This document shows, in pieces, positions 49,948 through 61,883 of a stretch of 64,000 nucleotides of DNA. The first letter of the stretch is position 1. Each line of letters begins with the position of its first letter. A program made the translations under genes and the position numbers. The DNA lies in NCBI GenBank assembly GCA_018136815.1, contig CM030931.1:11729072-11793071 (forward strand), given 5' to 3'. Origin of the DNA: Isochrysis galbana. Lineage: Eukaryota; Haptophyta; Isochrysidales; Isochrysidaceae. The notes below the pieces were generated by a model. That model worked only from the letters and a program-made list of their open reading frames with translations, searched no databases and had not been told where the DNA came from.

Positions 49948-50700
49948 TCGAGGGACGAGCCGCAAGGCAGGTGGGGGGGGGGGGAGGGAAGCGGGCGAGG
50001 CTGCGTAGAGTGGACTGTGCAGGGTCGCAGGGTCGCGCCTGCGGCGAGAATATTAATATTAAGAAGTTAAAACCTTCTAATATTCTTACCGCACTCGCGG
50101 CGAATGGAACCACTACCTACTACACATAGTACGTAGCATACTTTCTACACCCCCACTCCCCAGCCCTTCTCCCCCCGCCATCAGGCGGCTCCCCCCGTGC
50201 ACTACTAGGGGGATAGGGGTGAAGGGCTTAGATATGGTCCGGTGGCCCGCGCCACCCCCCGGTGATCTTTCCCCCCCTTCCTCCTGTGTCTCCGAGTGGG
50301 CGGCGGCTTCAATCCCGACTTATCCTGTAAACAGGAGCGGGACTTACCAATTTTTCGGTGGTCGCTCCGCCCACCCCCTTCTCCGCGCCCTCTCTCCCCT
50401 CTCCTGCGGCACGCGCACGCGCGATGGCGCGCCTGCGGCAGGCCTCCAGCTGCCCTCTGGCGACCCCTGGAGGCTCCTGGAGGCCAGCTCAGGGGGCAGA
50501 GGAGGCTGGGGCTGGGCCCTGGCCTCCCCTGCCTCTCCCTCGCTGGCGCTCCCGAGCCTTAGGGGCCCCCACGCTGCACCTGTCTGCCTGTCGACCAGGG
50601 GGGGAGGGGGGGTTGGAGCAATGGGCTGGCCACGACAGGCCAGGACGAGCGAATCAGGCGAGCCTGTGGGGAAGGGAGTGGGTCATAAGGCCTGTAACCA
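49948..50700 (+). mobile_element. Tail repeat followed by a GC-rich dispersed repeat
   Basis: 49948-50048 is a copy of the tail repeat at 27503 (ggacgagccgcaaggcag, gtgcagggtcgc, gcggcgagaata). It is followed by an AT-rich palindromic link (aatattaatattaag and ccttctaatattc) and then, from about 50060, the GC-rich repeat whose reverse copy is 42179-42590 and whose relative is 19226-19870. The two units adjoin here, so they may form one composite element or an insertion of one in the other. Confidence 0.7.
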
Positions 50701-51169
50701 CTTGGATTTGGGACTAACCGGATATTGTGGGTAGTTCACCGACCCCTATCTAGTTAGATAGTGATAGTGACCGACCCCTATCTAGTTAGATAGTGATAGT
50801 TACAAATGGCTCCCTGGGTAGCTAGGTATTCTGGGTATCCCGATACCCATAGATATACTACTATTAACTACTATATATATTATATTATTATTATATAGTA
50901 GTATATATATATAGTGTGTGTGTACGTACGCGCGCGCGCGCGTGCGTGCGTGCGTGTGTGTGTGTGTGCTGGCGTGCGTGTGTGCCCCTACATATACGGC
51001 CGCAAGCTACAAGCGGAGCCTCTTTTGATTCCCCTATGGTATCGATCGCTTCCCCCCCCCTTCTTTTTACTTATTTTGCGGCGGTGTCCGTTTTGAGAGA
51101 CGGGAGCCAGCGCGAGGCGGCAGACGGGAGGGAGGAGGGAGGTGAACCTGTAACCTGTCGCCAAAGAAG
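50701..51169. other. Gene-free stretch: short tandem, TA-rich and alternating purine/pyrimidine tract
   Basis: At 50738-50803 the 33-base unit accgacccctatctagttag plus atagtgatagt is repeated twice. 50860-50910 is TA-rich. 50912-50985 alternates GT/CG for about 70 bases (gcgcgcgcgcgtgcgtgcgt), a pattern prone to Z-DNA. Confidence 0.65.
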
Positions 51170-51484
51170 ATGCTGCTGTGGGCATGCGGCCGTCGGGCAG
51201 TCGGGCAGTTGCTGCCGGCAGATGGCCGGCGGCGGGAGTCATTCTACGGACCAGGCTCGGCACCCCGCGCATCCACTCTGCGTGCGTGGCCGCGTGTGCT
51301 GCTAGTTGCTGGCAGCGCGCTGGCATTAGCATTAGCGCTGCAAGGGCACGACACCGCCAGCTGCGGCTGCGCTGGGCGCGGCCAATACCAATACAAAGCG
51401 CCCGAGCTTGTCTTCGGCGCGCGCGCACTGCGCATTGCTGTACGGCGGCTCTGCCGCCGCTACCCGCGTGATTATCCTGAATAG
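51170..51484 (+). CDS. Hypothetical N-terminal exon with membrane segment
   Basis: 104 codons opening MLLWACGRRAVGQLLPADGR, with a hydrophobic helix (about 41-58, WPRVLLVAGSALALALAL) and an Arg-rich end (ARALRIAVRRLCRRYPRDY). It looks like a mitochondrial- or plastid-targeted N-terminus but stops as LINE-derived DNA begins. An 8-bp inverted repeat (gaatagtg/cactattc, 51479-51500) lies at the junction. It may be a gene truncated by the insertion. Family unknown. Confidence 0.3.
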   Translation: MLLWACGRRAVGQLLPADGRRRESFYGPGSAPRASTLRAWPRVLLVAGSALALALALQGHDTASCGCAGRGQYQYKAPELVFGARALRIAVRRLCRRYPRDYPE

Positions 51485-51519
51485 TGGAATTTCACTATTC
51501 GGAACCAGTGGGTAGTAGT

Positions 51520-51950
51520 CCCCACCCCAGAAACTATAGACCTATCACACTTCTGCAAAGCGACTACAAAATACTAGCCAAAGTGCTTACAAATAGATTA
51601 AAAAAAGTAATCGGGAACATAATCTCGAAGGATCAGCTAGGCTTCGTCCCGAAACGCTTGATTGGCGAAGCCACCCACTTGCTACAATTGACAAACGCAT
51701 ACCTGGACGAAACGGGGGAGCCAGGACTCCTCCTTGCACTGGACTGGGAAAAGGCTTTCGACAGAGTCAACTGGGAGTTCTATCACCTGGTCTTAGAAAG
51801 GCTCAAGTTCGGAGGGAACTTCCGAAAGTACGCAAAGGCCCTGACAAATTCCGAGGCCAAACCTATCCGATACATAAAAGCGAATGGGGGGAGAAGCTTC
51901 CCATTCAACGTAGCGAGTGGAGTCCCCCAGGGATGCCCGCTCTCGCCATT
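51520..51950 (+). pseudogene. LINE reverse-transcriptase fragment
   Basis: The frame shows consecutive RT blocks: NYRPITLLQSDYKILAKVLT, QLGFVPKRLIGEATHLLQLT, LLLALDWEKAFDRVNWEFYH (first catalytic Asp), and NVASGVPQGCPLSPL. It breaks off exactly before the YxDD block, where unrelated sequence begins. Both ends are therefore truncated and it cannot be active. Confidence 0.88.
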
Positions 51951-53011
51951 GGCCGCCGCGGGAGAAGCCCCGCACCATTCTCTATCGTGCATCTCGATTG
52001 CCGCAGTCCTCCGCTCCACCCTTGCCTCGCGAAATTCGTGACTACGCCGAGACGATGCCTAGTCGCCTCAAGGCCGCATGGTCTGCCGCGCTCGATGCCA
52101 CACTCGCTGCCGGTAGGGGGGGGAACAACACGCCCGCCTCGTCCTAGTTTTAGGTCGCAGGCCCGCCCTCGGCGACCCGGCCCGCTCCGCCGGCTCCCTC
52201 TCCCTTCTCGACGCCCGCTCTATCTTTAGGTCGTCCCCCTTTCGCTGACCCGCCCCGCTCTGTCAGCCTCCCTCTCCCCCTCGATACCTCCCAGTGTTCA
52301 TTCCCGCGGATCCCGCATTCCTTCCCTTCCCTTCATGTTTCCGCAGCCCCTTCCTTGTTCCTTTCCCCCCCCTTTTTTGTCCCTTACGTTCCCCTCGGAG
52401 ACCGCCACAACCCCCCCTTTCCCCTTTCCGCGTTCTCCTCCTCCGTTCACTTCCCTCTCCCACCTCCCACCTCGGTTACGTTTGTTTCCGCCCTCGTTTC
52501 CTTGTGTGTCCTCCCGTTCCCGCGGACTCTGTCCGTCGTTTCTTGCGTAGCCTCCGGCCCGCGCACGCCCTGTGTCCCGTCTGAGCCCTCGTCCCCCATG
52601 TCGTCCCGCGCCGAGGAGCAGCCTCCCGAGGCCAGTCCACCGGCCCGCGAGACCGCCCCTCGCGCCGCCTCACGTCATGCTTCGCGGCGTCGTGCCCCGC
52701 ATCCCTTCGATACAGAACAACATGCTACAGTCCCACCTCCACACGCACACAGCCACAGCCCCTACTCCACCGAAGCCCACCAATCACAGTAAGATGCTTG
52801 AAGTTTGGGTGCGGGTAGACGCGGATGGGAGTAGGGAGCAGGCCACTCGAAAAGCGTACCCATGTGGCAAGGGTCACATGCCTCACAAATCTTCAGCGGC
52901 AACTCCAAAACAAGAGATGTACACGCTCAGTTCGCCCACAAGTGGCTGAAATGCAGCAGGATGCTGAAGATGATAAAGAGAATTGGCTTGCGCGCAATTG
53001 CTACGTCTTGG
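51951..53011. other. Gene-free C-rich stretch, possible retroelement leader relic
   Basis: Strongly C/T-rich (cctccctctccccctcg and similar) with frames rich in Pro, Ser and Arg. At 52598 an ATG opens MSSRAEEQPPEASPPARET, loosely like the start of the large retroelement's first frame, but I cannot show homology. The last 200 bases are the 3' flank of the M16 peptidase gene. Confidence 0.35.
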
Positions 53012-56000
53012 TCAGGCGCCGTTGCCGCGAATCCCCAAGTCGCTTTGCCACAGCCCCATCGTCTTCTTGTATTCGGAGATTTGTTCGAGGGTGTCGAGTG
53101 CCACCACTCCATCGGGCGCTGGAGGCAATGCGTGCTGGCCGGAAAAAATTTGGAAAGAGGCCTTGCGCCTCATCGGGCTTTCGCGCGCACAATACTCGTC
53201 CCAAAAGGCCCGTAGCTCCTCCTGTGTGATCTCCTTGACCACCTTTGCGTCTTTCATGTGCCGATCGAAGTCGTACTGTGGTAGCGGCGTGATCTCGTGC
53301 CAATACCGCGAGGTTTCGTGCCTCAGCTTCTTGTCTGCTTCAAGCTTGCGGTCAACCAGAGCTTGGCGGTAGTCAGAAAACTCATCCGTGCTCAGATCGC
53401 GCAAAAGGGTAGGCACGGTTGCTAAGAAAGCCTCGATGCGCTCATCAAGAGTCGCTGGGCAAGCGACTGAGGATTGTATGATGAAACGCAAGCCGACGAC
53501 ATTGTACGTGAATCGAGTAGTGCACCAAACAATGTAGCCGAGTTGCTCGACGGTTCGCAGCTGCTGCTCGGCGCTCTTGTGCAAAATCTGAGTGTGAAAA
53601 GGAGCCCAAGAGTATACTAGGGGGTCAGCGAATGAGCGGGGGGCGGAGTAAACGGCAGTGTGCGCGTGGGGTCGAGGGCTTGACCGCGTGCGCACCTGTT
53701 CGAGCATTTCAACGAGCATGGTTCGCGGGCGCTCATCAATGCCAAGCTGCAGATACACTTCGATGGCAGAATTCGTGTCATCAGGATTGATGTGGGCCCG
53801 CTGCAACTCCGGCATTAAGCTGCAGTGCTGGCGCACCCATACCTCCTTCGACTCCGGCAGCATCAGCGCGCGCAGAAGAGCATCCGTTTCCTCGCGTTCG
53901 GCTTGGGTAGGTGGTTCGCATCCAAAGGCCGTGCGCGCAGCAGCGACAAGCTCCTCCGCTTGGGCAGTAGAGGCGTTGCCATGGCACAACGCCTGCACCC
54001 GGGTGCGGGCTAGCAAGATAGTTGTGCAAAAGTGGCGATATCCCTCGAGAGTCAGCTCATCGCCGGTCACTACGTTGAGATAGTCCAGGATATGGTGCCG
54101 CTTGAACTCGAGCAATATGGAGGCAAGATATGCTGCGTGCTGATAAGGTTGCTCCTTGAAAAAGTTGGCATAGGTGCGCTTCATGATGTCACGATGAATA
54201 CCAAAACGATCCTTGAGCAGGTCCGGGTTCCGCAGCTTCGAGACAACGCGCTTTAGGAGCTCAGGAAGCTTGTGTGAATATCCTCCGAACATGAGGGTAA
54301 GGCCTGAATTGGAAGACTGCACACGGTAGTGGAGCATGGCGACCTCGGCGTGGTACGAAAATTCGGTGAGCTCGTCTGAAAGCTGGCGAGTAAAGAGGGA
54401 GGTCATCACCACCGTGAGTGGGGAGCGGTACGCCTCCGCAGTGTGAATGGCCAAGCAGAGATTCGTCTTGGGACGGCGGAATGTGGCATCCGTCTTGTGC
54501 CACAGCTCGATGCCCGCCTCATTTTGCAGCCGCGTGGGCAGCCGCGGAAGCTCGATCCCAGCTTGCTCGGCGCGCTCGCATTCCAGACTAAAATCGGTTG
54601 GGATGAAGGGGTTGGGATCGGGCAGCCGCAGTGTGCCCGGCTCGGCAGTCGCCCGCGCCCATATGGCTACCGTCTCGTCATCGATGCGCGTGCTACCGAA
54701 CGGTGTGCCATACCATGGCTCCCTGTAAGGTGTGGCAGCGCCTTGATGCATGGACGAGGTATGAATCGTAATGATGCGTTCGGGCACGAGCAGTTTGAGC
54801 ATTCTGACAATGGCCTCGGGGTCAAACTCCTCGTGCAGGAAGGGTGCAGAGAGTACCTCTGTTGGCGGATGATACTCAAGAACAGTTGAGATTGAGTTGG
54901 TGGCATCCATGGGATCGTCCTGCTCCTTGTATCGGAAGCTCATCTCAGCTAGACTGCGTGACTCTTCAAACACCCACTCGGCTGGCGGCGCAGCTTGCAA
55001 CATGTTGAGATACGCGAAGATGAGCGGCATGATCTCGCCTACCTTGTGGTCTCCTTCCTCAGTGAGAGCCATCTACACAGTAGACAAGCACGGGGGTTGC
55101 GAGTGAGTCTTGGCTCGCGCCCACAGTAAAGCTGGCCAGGTCATAGACGTAGAAGAATTGAAGGTCGAGATTGGTTTCGCACTCCGCCCACAACATTCGC
55201 CCTGACAACGAGCAGTGGCTAACTTGCCCCCCCTACCGATGGTGGCACAAAGGATGTGAGCTGCGCACCTGTAGCTCAAAGAGCGAGAAGTCAGAAGCGG
55301 AGGCGGACTCGCCCGCACACAGCGAGTCAGCCCAGCCCTTGTTCTTCAGTAGGGAAAGAAGCGACCCTTCGGACTCGTGCCCAAGCAGGTGGGAGATATA
55401 TCGGTGTGGCTTGGACTTCCAGAGCCCTTTGATGGAAGGCATTGGCCACAACACCGTGAGCAGACGTAATTGGCGCACTGGCACACTGACGAGAGCCTGG
55501 CGCATCGCATGCACATATGGGTCCCCGCCCCATGCAGATTTTGGGCGCTCAATATTCGGAATGGGCGCGAACAGCGGCAGCACAAGTGCTTCAAGTTCGT
55601 CGAGACCTTGTCGGCCGAGCACGCACAGCCGCATCGCGTTCGCCGAGTAGTGCTTTGCATGGAAAGCGATGAGAGCGTCGCGAATCAAGAGCGGTGGTTT
55701 GCACACGCACCTGACCGACACATGCACACGGCCAAACCGAGTGGGCGACAAACAGAGCGAAATTGGACGGGCAGGAAGATCGGTAAGCGTCGATGTGTTC
55801 CCTGTGCCGAATTTGTGCTGCGGGTGGTCGTGCCTAGCAAGCGATCGCGTCAGCTGAGCCATCCGCCACTGGTCGGATTGCAGGTTCTTGGCGTTTTCCG
55901 AGTCGATGGCCTTGAGCTCGCGCTCAGTTGCCCCCTCGGTGAACAGAGGCGCAAGGAAGAATTGAGAAAATCGGTCCAGAGCCCCAGCGAGCTGGCCAGG

Positions 56001-56774
56001 CACCACATCAAAGTGGAAATTCGTATTTTCGAAGGCGGTGTAAGCATTCGATCCGCCACCGTTCATGGCGAGAAAGCTCTGGTACTCGGCCTCGTCCGGG
56101 TACTTGGCGGTGCCCAAAAAGAGCATGTGCTCGAGAAAATGGGCCAAACCAGGAAGTTCGGGAGGGTCCGAGGAGTGTCCCACGGAAACATCCATTGATG
56201 CTGCTGCTTTGTCTGCAGCTGGGTCAGACACGAGCACCACCTGCAGCTCGTTCCTGAGCCTGATGTACCGGTACCTCCTGTCATCGCATTCCGGTTTACG
56301 GATGTCGTCGCGACGGTCGACCACCTCCACCGCAACATTCGTTGGGCTCAGCGCTGGGTGCGCAGAGTCATAGGACGAGTTGGTGTCCGTCTTCGGCCGG
56401 GGCATGATGTTGGCGACACACTCAGTGCACACATCAAAGTCGCATATACGACATGAGCGCATCTTTGCGCCAAGGGGCTGGTCATTGCCGCAGAGGTCGC
56501 ACTCCCCAAACTCGTCGGGCATTTCATACGGGTATAGCGCGTGACTACCGGTCGCGCAAACCTCACACAAGTCGTCCCCTTCTCCAATCGGTGGTGCGAT
56601 GGGCTCCCCCAGCTCAGCCTTGCACTGCGCACAGACATCGTACTCGCAGAGGCGGCAACCGCGCATTGGCGCGCCGAGCGGCTGGTCCGCGCCGCACACA
56701 TCGCAGTTGAACCGGTCGTGCGGCGTGTCGAAAGCATTGAGCGCGTGTTGATGCGGGCAGACCTCAACCAACAT
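53012..56774 (-). CDS. Insulin-degrading-enzyme-type M16 metallopeptidase with two N-terminal Cys-rich modules, three exons
   Basis: Exons are 56774-55269, 55072-53696 and 53587-53012 (about 1151 residues). Intron 1 is 196 bases. Intron 2 (53588-53695, 108 bases, GTGCGC...TCAG) is a multiple of three without stops, so it could be mistaken for coding. Removing it joins EMLEQ to ILHKSAEQQL as in the family. Residues 1-125 hold two Cys-rich modules (CDVCGADQPLGAPMRGCRLC; CDLCGNDQPLGAKMRSCRIC) like DC1/ZZ-type zinc domains. The inverted zinc motif HFLEH is at 212-216 and the likely third ligand is Glu293 in AIDSENAKN. The C-terminal LRTVEQLGYIVW is the classic M16A substrate-clamp signature. A 30-residue insertion near 325-355 may hide another small intron. 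Role: oligopeptide degradation. Confidence 0.85.
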
Positions 56775-58115
<1,341 letters not shown>

Positions 58116-58491
58116 GCGCGACTCACAGACACCCTGACACCCTATGTCGATATGTCGATGCAGGTCCCAGCGCACGAACCCGCGCAGCCAGGGCAATCGC
58201 CGAAGATGCGAACGAGAACATCGAGCTGGAGCGCGCATGCGATGAGCGCATGGGCACGGAGGAAGTCGAGAGCGAGCACGTGGGCGACAGCGATGGCGAG
58301 AGCAGCGAGGTCGAGGACGAGGACGAGGATGAGGACGAGGACGAGGATGAGGAGCCCGAGGTCGTCAAGCTCAAGAAGGGCATGAAGGTCGAGCACGAGC
58401 GCCACGGCATGGGCACCATCGTCATGCTGGGCAAGGGCACGTTGTTCGGCAAGAACAGGATGCAGGTGGAGTTCAACGGGACGACGATGTG
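58116..58491 (+). CDS. Acidic protein with C-terminal KVEHERHGMGTI segment
   Basis: The frame is credible from about 58165, possibly after a splice acceptor (gatgcag). It holds ENIELERACDERMGTEEVES, then a run of about 15 Glu/Asp, then LKKGMKVEHERHGMGTIVML and GKNRMQVEFNGTTMW. The next bases are gtgagc, a good donor, so the exon probably ends at 58491 and the following TAG is intronic. A frame at about 58728-58860 (AKEEDLWLLQRQLLLERTSL) may be the next exon. The HGxGTV-like segment suggests a small SH3-like barrel, but the family is not recognised. Confidence 0.45.
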
Positions 58492-58919
58492 GGTGAGCGC
58501 CTAGGCCCCAGACATGACCATGAATGCAAGCCGGGGCGCTCAGATGACCCGCCCGCCCGCCCCCGGGCTCTGCCGGGGTCTCTGCAGGGCCTGCAGGGAC
58601 ATCTTCACCTGCGTCTTCACCTGCGGCGTCGGCGTGCGGCATCGGCCAGCGGCTCAGTGCAGGTGCGCATCTTCCCAGTTGGAATTTGTTTTATTCCTCC
58701 CCCCTCCCTCCTCTCTGTCTCGGAGGAGAGATGCCAAGGAAGAAGACCTGTGGCTTCTCCAAAGGCAACTCCTGCTGGAGAGGACGAGCCTCGTGCGCAC
58801 CTGGGTCAGAGGGGCGCCCTCTCGCGGGCGCTTCAAGTGCGCGGCGTCAAGCATGGCCTGATCGTCCGGCGCGGCGAGGGTGGCGGCAGAGGGGAGGGGA
58901 GCGGCGCGCGCTCCATGAC

Positions 58920-59281
58920 CACGACCCTATCGTTTTAACGATAGTTGTATTATAGTATTAGTAATTAATATGGGGATCCAAAGAAAAGCCGCAAATCAAC
59001 GGCTGGGCAAGGGCCGAGAGGACTGGAGGGTTGAGATGACCGGGGACCGCTCGAGCAAAGCAAGGGGCCAGTGGCATTGCACATTGCAGATAGTGCCCTC
59101 CACACCCCTATCCCCTACCTACTACCTACAGCTATAGTGAGTGACCTGGCAGTTAAAATATTGAGTTTGATGACGTTTTCTCTTTTACCTCATGTACGGT
59201 GTACAGTATTCAATTCTGTTCAGTCCTTCAACTTTGGGGCAACAATTGACAATGGCGGCACGACCGCGTCAGCTCAGCTCG
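58920..59281. other. Intergenic DNA with palindrome
   Basis: The CTATCGTT/AACGATAG palindrome at 58927-58944 follows a gcgcgctccatgaccac string, the end of repeat B. The rest has no recognised feature. Confidence 0.45.
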
Positions 59282-59986
59282 TCACATAAAGTCAGACATG
59301 GTAGCACCCAAATCCTTTGGATCAAGTAGCGATGCATCGGTGATTGCCTCCTCATCACCACCTTCTAGATCGAATTCCTCATCGAGCATGCCAGCGTCCT
59401 CCTGCGATAAATCATCTCCGGACTCATCCTCATCATCGGAGAGCAGACCTTTCCGATCGAGCCACTCAAGGATCCCCTCGGGGGGTTTCAATGGCAAGTG
59501 AATGAACTGCGTGAGGGAGGAAACAAAGGAAGACACTCAGCAATGGCAAGCTTCCATGAGCATTTACTACACTGCCAAAAGCGCCGCAGCAGGTACTTCT
59601 GGCGCACTTATCCTGGGTAGATGCCACCGAAAAGCCGGGCTGGCGCACACCTCGTCGATCGGGAATCTCATCACGTTTTCGTTAGGCTTGTCCTTCCACA
59701 TCTCACGTACATCATCCAGGTTGTAATTCTCTCGTGTGAGGCCAGGCTTAAAGGAGCCGGGGTGCTCTGGATCCCAAATGTAGTCGGAGTACAGTTTCTG
59801 ATCATCGACGCCGCCGTAAAACCAGGTGAGGTCCTTTTCCTCAGGCGACAGATCTGTAGAGTCCTCCGATGGCGCAGCAGGCGCGTCCATCCGGACAAGC
59901 CGTACGCGGCGTCCAACGTGTGCCGGTGAGTGTGGTGGGAGCACGAGCGAGAGGGCTCCACAAATCGCGTGTGCGAGCGCGACCAT
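59282..59986 (-). CDS. Small conserved-looking protein, probably targeted to an organelle, two exons
   Basis: Exon 1 is 59986-59651 and exon 2 is 59506-59282. The 144-base intron (GTGTGC...GCAG) joins FPIDE to FIHLPLK in phase. The protein has 186 residues. The N-terminus (MVALAHAICGALSLVLPP) is hydrophobic and followed by an Arg-rich stretch, as in algal bipartite plastid signals or signal peptides. The body reads LTWFYGGVDDQKLYSDYIWD, then PEHPGSFKPGLTRENYNLDD, and LPLKPPEGILEWLDRKGLL. The C-terminus is very acidic. I recognise no domain name. An upstream in-frame ATG at 60016 is the alternative start. Confidence 0.6.
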
Positions 59987-60559
59987 CGGAGGCGACGCGA
60001 TCCGGTGTACACACACAGGACGGTAGTGGACCGGAAGGGAGGAAGAGAGCTAGGCGGAGCACGAGCACGAGGAACCAGTCGGGCGAGAGGATAGGCGGCG
60101 GAATGAATTTTCTTGTAAAGTAGGCATAGCAAGCTAGCGGCTAGCGGCCACGCAGGGATTAGCCCGGTCACCGGTCATTCACCAAGGTGCAAGGTGGTGC
60201 AGAGGGCACCGGCTGCAATGGCAATGGGTAAATCACGGCCAAAATAAGCTCCGTCACATGTAGGCCCCAGGCCCCTCCCCCCTCCCCGGGAGCCCTCACA
60301 ACGAGGCCGAAGCGTGACCCAAACACGGCAAAATAACAGGAACAGGAAACTGGAAACTGGAACAGGAACAGGAACAAGGGACAAGGGAACATGAAACAGC
60401 AAGCCTAAATACACACACAGACACACTATCTCGGAGAGCCCAGAGAACGACGCCGGGCGCGCTGTGAGCCCATTCTTGTTCATCAGCCCGGTGTCCGGCC
60501 CGCGCCAAGCCCCATCTAATAGCCCTTCACTCACCATCTACCCAGGAACCGCCGAGCTA
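59987..60559. repeat. Intergenic repeat with tagcccggtcac end motif
   Basis: From 60163 (tagcccggtcaccggtcatt) through gcagagggcaccggctgca and aaataagctccgtcac the order resembles 57828-57900 (tagcccggtcactcac, ggagggcaccagctac, aaataagctccctat). A related end (atagcccttcactcac) is at 60520. It is probably a pair of diverged copies of a family sharing its terminus with the subtelomeric repeat. Confidence 0.55.
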
Positions 60560-61030
60560 GAGCTAGCGACGCCAATCGCGCGCGACGCGCCTCCAACCTC
60601 CAACCAAGCAGGGTCGAAAATCGGCCGCCGCGGCTAACGTCCGCCGCGGGGACAATTCCCGCACCGCCTGCCAAGGCCGCCACCCACCGGGCGAATATAT
60701 GTCGGAGCGAGGCTCGTTTCCTCCTTGGAAACGAGTCGCGAGGGCGCACCGGCGGCTAGCGCGGCGCACGGCTCATCCTTCATCCGGGGAGCCCGGAACG
60801 CGCTCATCGGGAGAACGGGGAAGGCCAATGACGGGCATTTGAAATGGACGGGACGAAAGGGGCACGCAACGCGAATCGGAGAGACGGAGAGCGTAGGAAA
60901 GGGCGCGGCGAGCAGATACCGCTTGTTTGGTGTTTGGGACTCGTAGGGACTCGTAGACTCGAAAGGGTTACTTGGAAGGCTAGGGGCTTGGGGACTCAGG
61001 GGCTTGGGGAGACATAGGGGGTACAAACCC
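60560..61030 (-). mobile_element. Truncated reverse copy of the retroelement leader and Gag start
   Basis: On the minus strand, the gagtctacgagtccctacga leader sequence is followed by a frame with KDEPCAALAAGAPSRLVSKE, aligning with QEPHSALAAGAPSQAITKSE at about 36790-36850. Beyond that the Gag-like frame is lost. It confirms the 35700-42078 unit is repetitive. Confidence 0.65.
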
Positions 61031-61101
61031 ACCAGCTGGCACCCCTGCACAAGCTAGTTCGCCCCCACCTGATTGTTGACTCGCAACCTGAAACCTGAAC
61101 T

Positions 61102-61220
61102 AAACATGTTCACCCCAACCTGAACATGTTCACCCCAACCTGAACATGTTCACCCCAACCTGAACATGTTCACCCCAACCTGAACATGTTCACTCCAACC
61201 TGAACATGTTCACTCCAATC
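61102..61220 (+). repeat. 20-bp tandem repeat, six units
   Basis: Unit aacatgttcaccccaacctg, the last two with accccaac changed to actccaac/actccaat. Each unit includes the palindrome AACATGTT. Confidence 0.95.
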
Positions 61221-61357
61221 TCGGGCCGCGCTGCCGGGGCCGCGCGGCCGTCCCCAGGGTGGGAGAGGCCTCTACCATAAGGCATGCTTGGTGGATGAGT
61301 GATTCGCGTCTTGGGTGGTGCTGGCTCTCTGTCCTCCACAGCCTGTGGCCCACCATG

Positions 61358-61580
61358 AGGTGGGCCAGCATGGCTGCTGTGGCTGCTGTGGCCGGGGCCA
61401 CGGGCCGTGCGGCGCGACCGGGGTCGCGCTCACCTGCTCAGCCTCTACGGGCGGACGCGGTCGCTTCGCCAGCGACAGCTCCATGGGTGAGTGCTGGGGG
61501 GACGCCCGCGGCGGGGGACCCGAAGGAGAGGTGGGGAGCGGCGGCGCGCTCCATGGCGACCAACTATAAAGTTAGTTCGG
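61358..61580 (+). repeat. GC-rich dispersed repeat B
   Basis: Matches 43483-43695 from gccagcatggctgctgtg through gccggggccacgggccgtg and cggtcgcttcgccagcgac to gcgcgctccatg, ending in aactataaagttagtt, a near-palindrome also at the end of the reverse copy (26228). Confidence 0.8.
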
Positions 61581-61883
61581 ATGAATGAGGTATTAAATGG
61601 TGGCGCTCACAGGCCTCAAGCCTATCGGGCCACTCTTATTGTGCGAGGGCCATCGATTTGAACACCCATAAGTACCCCCACAAGTACACAAGTACAAGTA
61701 CAAGTACAAGTGACGGTGGCCTGAGCAAGTAATGTTCGTTCTTTCGCGGCATCGCGGGGACGCACTAAAAGCGCCAACATGGATTTAGAGTGCGACTAAC
61801 ATGTTGAGAGGATGAGCCACACACGGCCCTTTTGAGTGTCCTGCCAAATGATGCCTATGGCATCTCCCGCAACTTGGCATGCA
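61581..61883. other. Intergenic DNA
   Basis: Includes a short acaagt repeat at 61682-61711. Nothing else recognised. Confidence 0.4.

Noticed and set aside
61102-61220. Possible CRISPR array
   Set aside because: Units are contiguous 20-mers without unique spacers, and the genome is eukaryotic.
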